64,000 bases of DNA from FEN-1139 sp964396375 (GTDB taxonomy: Bacteria > Myxococcota_A > Polyangia > Polyangiales > Polyangiaceae), in contig CAYNEY010000032.1 in the NCBI GenBank assembly GCA_964396375.1, forward strand, positions 3,567 through 67,566, read 5' to 3'. Shown piece after piece: positions 6,801-14,688 of this stretch; positions within the stretch are counted from its first letter, which is position 1, and each line of letters begins with the position of its first letter. A program made the position numbers and the translations under genes. Under the pieces are notes generated by a model. It made no database searches. It was not told the origin of the DNA and saw only the letters and a list, made by a program, of their open reading frames with translations.

Positions 6801-7322
6801 CGGTGCGACCGCGCACGTACGCATCGACGTCAACGCCGGCGCCGACATCGCGACGACCGCGTCCACATCTGAGCTCGCGCAGACAAAAGCTCGCGTCGGG
6901 GGTTTCGACCAAAATTTCTCACTGAACACCTGCGCAAACGCGCTTGTAGCCCTCGAATCGCACCGAGGAATTTCGCCTACTCAGTGCGAGACTGCGTCGG
7001 CTTCTTCTTATGCCGCAAGGGGGGGAGCGCAGGCGACAGAGAGTGCGTTGCACGTTGCGCTGAAGCTTCCGGGCGCGACGAACACCGTAAACCATTTTTT
7101 GGAAAGGCCGCGCATAACCTAGGCGGACTGGTGACGCACTTTGGTTCGCCCGCGACTGCCTATACCGCGCTCTATGATGCAACGAACGCAGTGGTCAAGG
7201 CGCAGGGAACAACGGGCCTCTTCCAGTCGGCTGTGAACGTTGCCGGGCAGTCGGTAACAGTAAGGATATCGACCACAATTATCCTTCCATCTTGGTGTGG
7301 GTATGATTCACTCGGGGCGTGA
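6691..7322 (+). pseudogene. Second secreted polymorphic toxin, frameshifted
   Basis: The first about 105 residues repeat the signal peptide and spacer of the toxin at 1904 (THxSA cleavage region, RGISPTQCETASASSYAA). The C-terminal payload is different: KAAHNLGGLVTHFGSPATAY and TTGLFQSAVNVAGQSVTVR, which resembles another known polymorphic-toxin tip family. The first part ends in frame at 7122 and the payload continues in a neighbouring frame. The switch is near a six-T run at 7092-7099. The end (7290-7322) looks degraded and no immunity gene follows. Confidence 0.6.
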
Positions 7323-7654
7323 AGCGCAGCCTTGAGCAGGAAGCCACGCTGGTGGAGAAGTATGCAGCCGTCTCTGCCATTCTTGATGAGCGCGGTCGAA
7401 GGTTGTGGGCCGCTGCAGAATCCCGCGCGATCGGCTACGGTGGAGATGCGGTAGTCTCAGCCGCGACCGGATTGGCACGGCCGACAATTCGAAGAGGCCG
7501 AGCAGAGATCGAAGCTGGCGTGGTGGTGACGGATCGAATTCGCCAGCCTGGTGCGGGGAGACCGCGATTGCAGGACCGCCAGCCGGGCCTGGATGAGGCG
7601 TTGGAACGGTTGGTGGATCCAGTTGCCAATTTCCACCCCCATGGGGCCACCTGA
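7319..7654 (+). pseudogene. ISAzo13-family transposase N-terminal fragment
   Basis: 111 aa. The pattern YAAVSAILDERGRRLWAAAE, then GLARPTIRRGRAEI and RQPGAGRPRL, then LDEALERLVDP is the N-terminal HTH region of ISAzo13 (Rhodopirellula-type) transposases. After LVDP the similarity stops and the frame runs into unrelated sequence, so the DDE core is missing. It may also have truncated the toxin pseudogene at 6691, since the two abut. Confidence 0.75.
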
Positions 7655-8023
7655 TTTCCAGGGTCATGGGGCCAGGGGAGCATGCAGGAACGACCGGTCG
7701 GTATAGTGCACGACCGAGGGTCTGACGTCGATCCCAAATTGGGGGGAGAGGGAGGCTCAGGGCAGCCCTACCGAGACCCCCGGAGGGGTCCCGGCAGGAC
7801 AACCGCGCACGTCAACATGCACTTCGTCGGGCGGATACCAGTCAACTACCGAGGTTCAACCAGCTTACGAGACATTGGTCGTCTTGGCCACAAGGCCAAG
7901 GCGCGCAACGCCAAGCCAACCCAGCCCAAGAAGGCGTGATCCCATCACGCTGTACCGCGGGGATCTGGTCGGACAACCGCTTCACCACATTCCCACACCA
8001 GATTCCCACGGATTTCGAAAGCC
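7655..8023. other. Intergenic or decayed stretch
   Basis: No supported gene. A 6-bp hairpin (gacccc/ggggtc around a cgga loop) lies near 7770-7790. A short frame ending at 7939 is Lys/Ala-rich at its end and has no recognised domain. Confidence 0.4.
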
Positions 8024-8071
8024 ATCAACAACTCTGCGTACGACTGCAAGAAGCAGAGACGTCGACCATGA
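8024..8071 (+). pseudogene. VapB-like antitoxin, C-terminal remnant
   Basis: Reading in the frame that ends at TGA 8069-8071 gives AINNSAYDCKKQRRRP, the typical end of VapB antitoxins (YDYKKQRxR). The stop overlaps the vapC start as ATGA, the usual vapBC arrangement. The N-terminal part is not recognisable upstream. Confidence 0.5.
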
Positions 8072-8145
8072 GTGTTGTCGTCGATACGTGCGTTTGGTCG
8101 TTGGCGCTCCGGTGGGTCACGCGCCTCGCTCATGAGGCACCACGC
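8068..8145 (+). pseudogene. VapC-type PIN toxin, 5' part
   Basis: 26 codons starting MSVVVDTCVWSLAL, the PIN-domain start with the first catalytic Asp. The frame is interrupted by the IS21-like transposon after codon 26 and resumes at 11903 in the same frame once one 8-bp target duplicate is removed. PIN toxins are Mg-dependent RNases that cut tRNA or rRNA. Confidence 0.85.
8138..8145 (+). repeat. Target site duplication, left
   Basis: caccacgc immediately precedes the transposon end. The same 8 bases follow the right end at 11895-11902. Confidence 0.9.
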
Positions 8146-8200
8146 CTTCAGCGCTACTCAGATCTGACCCAGCTTTGCTTGCCAGAAGTGGACCGGGCGG
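8146..8200 (+). repeat. Transposon left terminal inverted repeat
   Basis: cttcagcgct tip, then tgaccc, ttgct and agaagt blocks that pair with the reverse complement of 11840-11894. Confidence 0.8.
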
Positions 8201-8310
8201 ATTCCTTGCAACAGCAAGTGGTACGCGTTAGTGGGCAGGCCCATGGACGGCGACAGCCCCCGAGACTGTTGGTGTCGGAGGCTGCTGGGAAAGGGGTTGA
8301 GGGCGAGTGG

Positions 8311-9034
8311 TTAGCCGGTGGGTTCACGCAGTGAGGGACCTGTGATGGTGACGGTGTGGCACTGGTGCCTCAGTCGACTGAGCAGAGCTGAGACGAGGGC
8401 CTTGTTGCCGAGGAATGCTCCCCAGTGGTTGTAGTCGAGGTTGGTCGTGATGATGGTGGAGCGCCTGCGGTACCTCTCCTCCATGAGCTTGAAGAAGATG
8501 TTGGTCTGCTCGGGCTTGAGGTTCAGATATCCCATCTCGTCGATCACCAGGAGGTCGACGCTGGCAAGACGGTTGAGCAGGCGTCGCGTCGAGCGGTCGG
8601 CGAGCGAGGCGTACATCTCNNNNNNNNNNCTGGGCCCGCATGAAGATGCCTCGGTGGCCATTTTGCAGCGCCTTGAGCAATAGTCCCGAGGCCAACCCTG
8701 TCTTGCCCACACCAGTCTCGCCGATGAAGACGATGTTCTCGGCCTTGGCGATGAAGTCCAGCCCAGCGAAGGTCTTGATCTGCCGCTGATCAACGCCCTT
8801 CTGTCGCTTGTATGGGAAGGTCTCCAGGGACCACTGCTCGGGCATCCGTGCTTGCTTGATCCTGTAGGACAGGGCCGCCTCTTGGTTACGCTGCCACTGC
8901 GCCCTCAGGAGCCGCAAGATCACGTCCTCGTAGGGAGACTGGGCCTTGTCGGCTCGCTTCAACTCGTCGTCGAGTAGTTCGGCGATGCGGTGTAGACGCA
9001 GGTTGTTCAGTAGCTGCTCTGTTTCATCCTTCAT
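8311..9034 (-). CDS. istB: IS21-family ATPase IstB
   Basis: AAA+ ATPase that assists IstA by target DNA binding and remodelling. Start ATG 9034 (MKDETEQLLNNLRLHRIAE). Walker A FIGETGVGKTGLA, Walker B DLLVIDEMG, then a sensor region TTNLDYNHWGAFLG. Ten Ns at 8620-8629 interrupt it: the part before the gap (ending GIFMRAQ) and the part after (EMYASLADRS) are in different frames. Homologues usually read MRAQDLFDEMYASL here, which needs 12 bases instead of 10 and restores a single frame of about 241 aa. I therefore treat it as intact. It overlaps the istA end by 11 bases. Confidence 0.9.
8620..8629. other. Assembly gap (10 N) inside istB
   Basis: The frame changes across the gap, so the true missing length is probably 12 bases (four codons). 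Confidence 0.8.
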
Positions 9035-10484
9035 TGGGTTCTCCGTCCGGCTCCGTGGAATCATCGCTGTCCGTCTGGTTATCTGGGGTCACCGACTCGA
9101 GTGACACGGGGAAGAAGTCTGAAGCGATGCGACGCAACACCATCGTGTCCAGACGCTCCAGATCGTAGAGACCGAAGTGCGCGGCATCACCTATCGCTGC
9201 CAGCAGCGGACCGCTCGGATAGTCGTGCCACATCTGCACCAGTCGCCGAAGGACGGTTGGCCATCGGGTGGAGGCGCGCTGCTTGAGCGCCACGGCGTAG
9301 CTGGCTAGCGGCTCGCCCTCACTGGCGAGCAACAGCTCATCGGGCGTCGGTTGGTTGCGCTGCTTTGCCTGCTCTCCGCGAGGGGGACGGTGCGCTGGCT
9401 CCGTGGTGCGGCTCTTGGAAAACCCGGTAGCCCTCGCGTGCTCAGCCACAACACGAGGTCCCTCGAGCACAAGTATTTGGCCCTTGCTCTCCCGTACCTC
9501 CACGCGCCGACCAATTAGTTGCCAGGGCACCGAGTAGATGTGACCATCAACGTGCACAAACCCCTCGGTATCCACGATGCGATGGTGAAGGCGGTAGATC
9601 TCCGGCACCCATTCGGGGCGTCGCTTCAGGCGCGGCAGCTCCTGAGCGAAGAGCTCCCGGGAGCTGGCCTGGAGCTCTCGCCGCCGTTTGGTATTTACCT
9701 GCTCACACCACTGCCGCGCCTGTCGGTTGGCATCCACAAAGTCATCAAAGGTGCGACCCGCAAGGAAGTTGCGCTCGAAATGATCGAAGCCCCGTTCGAC
9801 ATGTGCCGAGCGGTTGGCGTCTCCCTTCTCGTGAGCCGCGAAGGTGAAGCCATAACGCTTGCCGAAAGCCTCCATCTCTGGCACCGGCACCATCGTTGCG
9901 CCCGTGCCCGTCAACACCACCACATGGGTATTGTCGATCATGCAACGCCCGCAGAAACCATCAAAGAAGACCGACGCCTCCTCGAAGAAGAGCTTGCAGG
10001 TGAAGCGATCGAATCGCGGATACATCTGCAAGAAGCGCATCCGTGAGTAGCACAGGACGAGCGACGCGGTCTGCGCGACTCGTTCCTTGCCCGCCAGCAC
10101 CACACGGTGCGGCGAGGTGTCGTGCTGCATCTCCTCGCCGGGCTCGAAGACGTAGCGCCCCGTCGGCTTCGGCGGCGTGTATCCGATGCCGTGCCGTCGG
10201 CAATACCCGGTCAGTGCCGAGTACGACAACTCGATTCCCTTGTGCAGTAGCTCCTCATGCACTCGCACCAGGTTGCCCTTGCACCGTATATGCAGCTCAC
10301 GGATCTCGCTGTCGTGAGGCTCTCCGAGCTCAGCGCGTTGCTGCACCGAGATCGTCGAGGTGCCGGCACGCAGCACCTTTCGCACTGTGCCCCGTGATAG
10401 CCCAGTCAGCTTGCCTACCGCACGGATCCCGTGCCCCCGCTGGGTCAGCTCCAAGATCGTCCTTCGGACCGACTCATCCAGCAT
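9024..10484 (-). CDS. istA: IS21-family transposase IstA
   Basis: 486 aa DDE transposase. Start ATG 10484 with ggagg nine bases upstream. It overlaps the parB-like stop by 11 bases. N-terminal HTH: LTQRGHGIRAVGKLTGLSRG. The integrase core has a first Asp in GEEMQHDTSP, a second in CMIDNTHVVVL and a Glu in ANRSAHVERGFDHFERNF. The C-terminal beta domain contains VHVDGHIYSVPWQLIGRRVE. Length is normal for IS21 IstA. It is followed by istB, with which it should form the transpososome. Confidence 0.92.
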   Translation of the reverse strand: MLDESVRRTILELTQRGHGIRAVGKLTGLSRGTVRKVLRAGTSTISVQQRAELGEPHDSEIRELHIRCKGNLVRVHEELLHKGIELSYSALTGYCRRHGIGYTPPKPTGRYVFEPGEEMQHDTSPHRVVLAGKERVAQTASLVLCYSRMRFLQMYPRFDRFTCKLFFEEASVFFDGFCGRCMIDNTHVVVLTGTGATMVPVPEMEAFGKRYGFTFAAHEKGDANRSAHVERGFDHFERNFLAGRTFDDFVDANRQARQWCEQVNTKRRRELQASSRELFAQELPRLKRRPEWVPEIYRLHHRIVDTEGFVHVDGHIYSVPWQLIGRRVEVRESKGQILVLEGPRVVAEHARATGFSKSRTTEPAHRPPRGEQAKQRNQPTPDELLLASEGEPLASYAVALKQRASTRWPTVLRRLVQMWHDYPSGPLLAAIGDAAHFGLYDLERLDTMVLRRIASDFFPVSLESVTPDNQTDSDDSTEPDGEPNEG

Positions 10485-11343
10485 CACGAGCCTCCGGTCG
10501 TACGGTTGCGAAAAGGGTGCGCGTCGCCTCCTCAGCCAGCGCTGCCGCACGATGCACCCGTTGCCCCAGCTGTCCGGCTCCGATCGTGCTCTCGGCGAGT
10601 GTCACGGCACGGCGCGCTACCGCACCCACCATCATGATCTCACGCAGTAGCTTTTCCTCGCAATTGGCCCCTTTGCTGCTGCGCTGGCTCGCCCTCAGCG
10701 CGAGCACGGGATCGCTTGTCACCAGGTGCCTGCCCTGCTCAGTCGCCCCTTGCCACAAGCGGACAAGCTCACCCACCTGTCGACTTGACAGATGATGGGC
10801 GCTCGCCGCACTCGCCAGTGACTGCCAGTTCCCCACCTTGGCACGCGCCAAGGGCACCAAGTACCTGGCTGCTGCATGGGCCGATAGCCCTCCGCTGCGC
10901 ACCAACTCCTGTACTGACTCGGGCAACTCCGCTACCAGTGCTAGCCGACGGCTCACCCAGCTCTCTGACTTGTCGAATCGACGTGCCAGTTCCCCGAGCC
11001 TCAGTCCAAAGCGCCCCTGCAACTCCGCCAACAGCCACCCCTGCTCCAGGGCGCTGTCGCTGCTCCCTGCACCCATCAGTCGAGTGACCACCAGCGCCTC
11101 GGCCTCACCAAGTTCCCAGGCCAACACCTGCACCGTGTCCCGACGCAGCCGGTGCAGAGCCCTAACCCGTTTGTAGCCGTCCACCAAGACCCACCCGGCG
11201 GTGGTGTCCTTCACCACCACCACCGGCACTTGCTGACCCACCTCCGACAGCGAGGCCGTCAGTATGCGCTCACGGTGGGGGTCGCGACGCCGCAGCGCCG
11301 CGTACCGCTGCCCTATCTCGTGCAACTCGAGTTCCATGGCCAC
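10474..11343 (-). CDS. ParB/Spo0J-like protein carried by the transposon
   Basis: 289 aa. N-terminal ParB-nuclease-like domain with VLVDGYKRVRALHRLRRDTV (the conserved G-x-R-R-like box). A central HTH, FGLRLGELARRFDKSESWVS, is followed by RRLALVAELP and SGGLSAHAAARYL, the order seen in ParB/KorB proteins. There is no ParA gene. As second gene of the transposon operon it may bind the terminal repeats, regulate istAB or guide target choice; this is inference. It overlaps both the upstream Cys4 gene and istA, consistent with one transcript. Confidence 0.8.
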   Translation of the reverse strand: MAMELELHEIGQRYAALRRRDPHRERILTASLSEVGQQVPVVVVKDTTAGWVLVDGYKRVRALHRLRRDTVQVLAWELGEAEALVVTRLMGAGSSDSALEQGWLLAELQGRFGLRLGELARRFDKSESWVSRRLALVAELPESVQELVRSGGLSAHAAARYLVPLARAKVGNWQSLASAASAHHLSSRQVGELVRLWQGATEQGRHLVTSDPVLALRASQRSSKGANCEEKLLREIMMVGAVARRAVTLAESTIGAGQLGQRVHRAAALAEEATRTLFATVRPEARDAG

Positions 11344-11785
11344 TACCCTGTGCTAGCCCCGCTCGCCGTTTGTCGTCCGCCTCGGCAACTCTGCCCAATT
11401 GCTGTGTCCTTTCAGACACTTGGCTCTTCCTCGCCATTTGCGCGCCGAGAAGCAGTAGTCGGCCCAATTGCTGAAGAATTACCGCCCCTTGTGCCCCGAA
11501 CTGCATTTGCGCGTGGAACCAGGGAAGTGACCTCAATTTCCCCACAGGCACCCCCATATCAACCGCACTTCCCCCTTTGGTCGCAGCCTCCTCTGCCTGC
11601 GCTACCGCGTCCACTCGTCGTGCCCGCCAATATTCTGGATTCGCACGCCGCCAGCGCTCCTGCTGCCGACGCTCCCGCTCCCTCTGACACTCGGGGGCAG
11701 AGCACACCAGCTGTCGTTTCCCAACCCGCGGATCAGGGAAGAACCACCTTCGGCAGATTGAACATGGTCGCTTGCGCTGGGCCAT
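11270..11785 (-). CDS. Small Cys4 zinc-finger-like protein, first transposon gene
   Basis: 171 aa if it starts at MAQRKRPCSICRRWFF; upstream in-frame ATGs at 11797 and 11815 are alternatives. Cys pattern: CSICRRWFFPDPRVGKRQ, then CSAPECQRERERRQQERW, a C-x2-C and C-x4-C pair suited to zinc, followed by an Arg/Glu-rich helix. I recognise this N-terminal module from ORFs that accompany ParB-bearing IS21-like elements, without a known function. The C-terminal 25 residues overlap the parB-like gene and are low-complexity. Confidence 0.6.
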   Translation of the reverse strand: MAQRKRPCSICRRWFFPDPRVGKRQLVCSAPECQRERERRQQERWRRANPEYWRARRVDAVAQAEEAATKGGSAVDMGVPVGKLRSLPWFHAQMQFGAQGAVILQQLGRLLLLGAQMARKSQVSERTQQLGRVAEADDKRRAGLAQGSGHGTRVARDRAAVRGAAASRPPP

Positions 11786-11839
11786 GCCCTCTCGCATCGG
11801 GCCTCCACGCCTCAACCGCCAACACCCGCTCAGCTCACA

Positions 11840-11894
11840 CGCCCTGGGTCACTTCTCGAGAGCAAACCCGGGTCATTTTTGGAGAGCGCTGAAG
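11840..11894 (-). repeat. Transposon right terminal inverted repeat
   Basis: Inverted counterpart of 8146-8200, ending agcgctgaag. It contains two direct gggtca motifs, as expected for the multiple transposase-binding repeats of IS21 ends. Confidence 0.8.
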
Positions 11895-11902
11895 CACCAC
11901 GC
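11895..11902 (+). repeat. Target site duplication, right
   Basis: Exact copy of 8138-8145. Deleting the transposon and one copy restores a continuous PIN-domain frame. Confidence 0.9.
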
Positions 11903-12235
11903 GAACTCGCGGAATTGACTGGTGAAGGTCGCGTTGCCTTGATTGGCCCGATTCGTAAGGAGCTGCTTTCCGGCATCACGGTCACGGCTCAATACAAGCT
12001 GTTTCGGGATCACTTGCCCCCATTTCGTGACCTTGAACTTGAGCCTGAAGACTACGAAGATGCCGCTGCGTGCAACTGATGCCACGAACGCGGGCTACGG
12101 GGTTCCAATGCGAAGTCCCTGATTCGCGTTATCCCGATGTGCCGGAACCGTGCCACCTACACGATGGACGGTGACTTCCGACAGCACGCCCAGGTTGTGA
12201 AGCTCACGCTTCACCAGCCACGCTCCCATCACTGA
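11903..12235 (+). pseudogene. VapC-type PIN toxin, 3' part
   Basis: Continuation of the gene at 8068: ELAELTGEGRVALIGPIRKE, LLSGI and the LELEPEDYEDAA helix. An in-frame TGA at 12077-12079 precedes CHERGLRGSNAKSLIR, where intact homologues usually carry a catalytic Asp (GSHTDFLI), and MDGDFRQHA, the usual T-x-D-x-DF end. Apart from the transposon, the gene therefore has a nonsense mutation and has lost a catalytic acidic residue. Confidence 0.8.
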
Positions 12236-12253
12236 GGAGCGCGGGACGGTACG

Positions 12254-12652
12254 CTACGGGACCGCCAACTCGACGGTGAGCGACTCGTATTGGCCGCAGG
12301 CCTGGTCGTAGTCCCTCCTCACCTTCTCCTCGGCCAGCTCGTGGCCAACCTGGTCGAGAACCACCAGCGTGAGCACGTCACTCCGAGGTGAATCCGGGGG
12401 AAGGAACGTCGTCCCACAGCTGCCATCAGTAGGGGATTCTACGGTCTGGGCTTCGGTCAGGATCGTGACTCCGCTTTGGAAACGCACCTTCACCTCATCG
12501 CAGGCGCCTGCACCGCGGACCTGCACCGTGATGTGGCCCTTCACGATGGTGGGACAGCCCACTTGTTCTCCCGAGCACCCCGCGGGACCAGCCGAGAGCA
12601 CGGTCACGGCCATGAAAACTGCGCAAAGAGAGCTTCTGGAACGTGGGCTCAT
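12254..12652 (-). CDS. Putative lipoprotein, unknown function
   Basis: 132 aa starting MSPRSRSSLCAVFMAVTVLS. The signal peptide ends in AGPAGC, a plausible though not ideal lipobox, followed by an acidic/Cys-containing secreted domain (VRGAGACDEVKVRF, GSCGTTFLP, ACGQYESLTVEL). An upstream in-frame start at 12721 is rejected because it precedes the signal peptide. It may have an extracytoplasmic Ig-like role, but no family is recognised. It lies between the vapC remnant and an IS630 remnant. Confidence 0.6.
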   Translation of the reverse strand: MSPRSRSSLCAVFMAVTVLSAGPAGCSGEQVGCPTIVKGHITVQVRGAGACDEVKVRFQSGVTILTEAQTVESPTDGSCGTTFLPPDSPRSDVLTLVVLDQVGHELAEEKVRRDYDQACGQYESLTVELAVP

Positions 12653-12934
12653 TCGGTCTCCATGTGGCTGGAAAGAGGGATACCTCGCGTGCAGACGGAG
12701 GCGCAGTAAAGGTTGTAGCAAGTGGTAAGCTCACTGGTTGCATTCACGCAACTCGCGAGGTCCGAATCCAGCAGGTTGCAACCAAATCACCGGTCGCGAT
12801 CCTGGATCAACGCTCAGAACCGGATCATGGACCGGCTGGAATCGTGATGAACGAGCACGGTTCTGGTCGAAAAATGTGTGGGCACGCCCTCAAAGTGCGG
12901 GTTGCGAAATCTACACGGAAAGGACGTACCCACG

Positions 12935-13690
12935 GTGGAGACTGTAGCTTGGATTACGAAGAAGCGCGCGCGCTCACTCATTCGCTGGGCCCGAAAGTCG
13001 AAGGATACCGCTCTGCTCACGAGGGTTCTGGTCGTCGTGGCGGCCCTGTGGAGGGGCAGAGACCACCGTTCGGTCGCTGAGTCGTTCGGATGCACACCTG
13101 CCTCGGTGTCACGATGGGTGCGTCGATTCCGAACCGGGAGACGAGAAGGTCTCCTGGATCGTCGGGAAGGCAACGGAACCACGAAGGCCAGCGCCGAGTT
13201 CGTGCACGTCGTTGAAGAGGTACTCGCGGGCTCCCCGCTGGACTTCGAGTACAAACGACCGACCTGGACGAGGGAGCTGTTGGCAAGCGTGGCCGAGGAG
13301 CGAACTGGCGTCCGGGTCAGTGTCTGCGTGATGGGTCGCGTACTCAAGCGATTGGGCGCACGCCGCGGCAACCCCAAGCCCGTTGTTCTGTGTCCCCTCT
13401 CGAATCGGCAACAGCGCCGACGTTTGGCCAAGATTCGTCGGATGATTGCGGAGCTTCCGGCAGATGAGGTTGCTGTCTACGAGGACGAAGCCGACATTCA
13501 TCTCAACCCCAAGATCGGACTGGATTGGATGCGCCGCGGTCATCAGCGCCTCGTCGTCACCCCCGGCAAGAACCAGAAAGCCTACGTTGCTGGCGCGCTG
13601 GATGCTCGTGACGGAACGATCGTATGGACCGGCGCGGCGCAGAAGAACACGGGCCTATTCATCCAGCTTCTCAGTACGCGCTCGGGGTGA
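12935..13690 (+). pseudogene. IS630-family transposase, C-terminally truncated
   Basis: About 251 aa from GTG 12935 (an upstream ATG at 12878 is possible). N-terminal HTH: HRSVAESFGCTPASVSRWVR with RFRTGRREGLLDR. Winged segment: VRVSVCVMGRVLKRLGARRG. DDE core start: VAVYEDEADIHLNPKIGLDW, carrying the first Asp. The frame ends shortly after NTGLFIQLL, before the segment that carries the second Asp (usually LILDNY) and the final Glu, so the catalytic triad is incomplete. The break is followed by an inverted IS3 remnant. Confidence 0.85.
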
Positions 13691-13759
13691 GCATGGGCGG
13701 CGCGATGCTCGCCGCATCGACGGTGCGGAAGTACCCTCTCCGCGGTCGAGCTTGGTAGT

Positions 13760-14015
13760 TCATGCAGCCTCCGCGATGGGAGCACCCAGCTTCGTTGCTC
13801 GGTACTCCGAGGGCGTCGCGCAGCCAATGGCTTGATGCGGCCGGCGGTTGTTGTAGGTCTTCACCCAGGCCACGATGGCTGCCCGCAGCTCGTCCACCGT
13901 TTCCGAGTCGCGTAGCCAGACCACCTCCTCCTTGAGGGTTCGGTTCACGCGCTCCACGACAGCGTTGCCCGTGGGCCGACCGATGGGTGACAACGTGTGC
14001 TCAAGACTCCAAGCT
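13760..14015 (-). pseudogene. IS3-family transposase C-terminal fragment
   Basis: Encodes SPIGRPTGNAVVERVNRTLK, with the catalytic Glu in the NxxxExxxxxLK motif, and WVKTYNNRRPHQAIGCATPS, the usual end of IS3 OrfB integrase cores. Both catalytic Asp regions are missing. Sequence upstream of about 14015 in the same frame is unrelated. Confidence 0.85.
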
Positions 14016-14061
14016 TCGCATGGCTCACGGCAATCTTCTTTGGTGTACACCGCACCGCGGC

Positions 14062-14281
14062 GCGAAGTCCTTGTTCGAAGAAGAGCTCGCAACAGTCATT
14101 AGGCAAATCCGCAGCGATAGAGGACAGGGTCAGGTATATCGAGTTGTCGGAACGTTGGGGCAACCACGGCTCCTGATGCCGAAGACGGCACATCACCTGT
14201 GCTCTTTGCGTAGAAGGCCGCGATCTGATCTTGGTCCCGTGCGTCTGGGGCGCTCGCCGCAACCGTGGCCCGAAGCTGTAG
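14062..14281 (+). pseudogene. Fifth ParE/RelE-like toxin, decayed
   Basis: The frame reads AKSLFEEELATVIRQIRSDR and PRLLMPKTAHHL, matching the middle of toxins 3 and 4. A frameshift near 14195-14215 then moves to another frame reading DLILVPCVWGARRNRGPKL, which ends at the stop 14279-14281. The N-terminal third is gone, cut at the IS3 remnant, and no antitoxin precedes it. It shows that the toxin family once extended to the right edge of the island. Confidence 0.75.
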
Positions 14282-14312
14282 CGGTTTCTTGGGTCGCCCC
14301 AGGGAAGAGTGG
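14282..14312 (+). repeat. Degraded toxin-antitoxin trailer, copy 5
   Basis: tttcttgggtcgccccaggg resembles the sequence after the other four toxins, then diverges. It marks the right boundary of the accessory island. Confidence 0.55.
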
Positions 14313-14424
14313 GTCCACTCAACGGGCCCGGCTTCGGCCGTGCGACCACGGCTTGGGAGGGGCTTTCCACTGGCCGACGGACAGAGCTGGCTCTATGCTC
14401 CTGGCGCGGGATTTCACTCTCACT

Positions 14425-14688
14425 ATGGACCAACCAACCCTGTGCGCGCAAATCAAACAGCTTATCATCTCCGAGCTCGATCTGCGCTCGAAGACACCGG
14501 CAGATATCGCGGATGATGCCCTGCTCTTCGGGGGTGGACTCGGTCTTGACTCCCTGGACGCCCTTCAGTTGGTGACGGCCCTCGAGGAGCGCTACGGCGT
14601 GACCCTGCCTGCCGGCGATGAGGTTCGGCCGATCTTCGCCTCGGTGAGCAGCATCGCCGAGTTCATCGAGAAGTCGACGCCGGCGTGA
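14425..14688 (+). CDS. Acyl carrier protein
   Basis: 87 aa, acidic, with helix I ending ELDLRSKTPADIADDALLFG and the phosphopantetheine site GLGLDSLDALQL (Ser43), followed by EERYGVTLPAGDEV and SSIAEFIEK. ATG 14425 gives the usual ACP length; ATG 14395 is an alternative. The stop overlaps the next ketosynthase ATG by one base (TGATG), so it should supply the carrier for the two downstream ketosynthases rather than general fatty acid synthesis. No phosphopantetheinyl transferase is present nearby. Confidence 0.9.
   Translation: MDQPTLCAQIKQLIISELDLRSKTPADIADDALLFGGGLGLDSLDALQLVTALEERYGVTLPAGDEVRPIFASVSSIAEFIEKSTPA

Larger units (their letters stand above)
8146..11894 (-). mobile_element. Complete IS21-like transposon with ParB-like gene
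   Basis: 3,749 bp, bounded by imperfect inverted repeats of about 50 bp that begin with an exact 10-bp tip (cttcagcgct at the left, agcgctgaag at the right) and contain matching tgacc, ttgct and agaagt blocks. Perfect 8-bp target duplications flank it. It encodes, in transcription order on the minus strand, a Cys4 protein, a ParB-like protein, IstA and IstB, with consecutive overlaps. The intact genes and the clean duplication imply a recent insertion. IS21 elements normally carry only istA and istB. Confidence 0.9.

Noticed and set aside
7682..7939. 85-aa ORF before vapB remnant
   Set aside because: No recognisable fold; the Lys/Ala-rich end may be chance, so it is not called as a gene.
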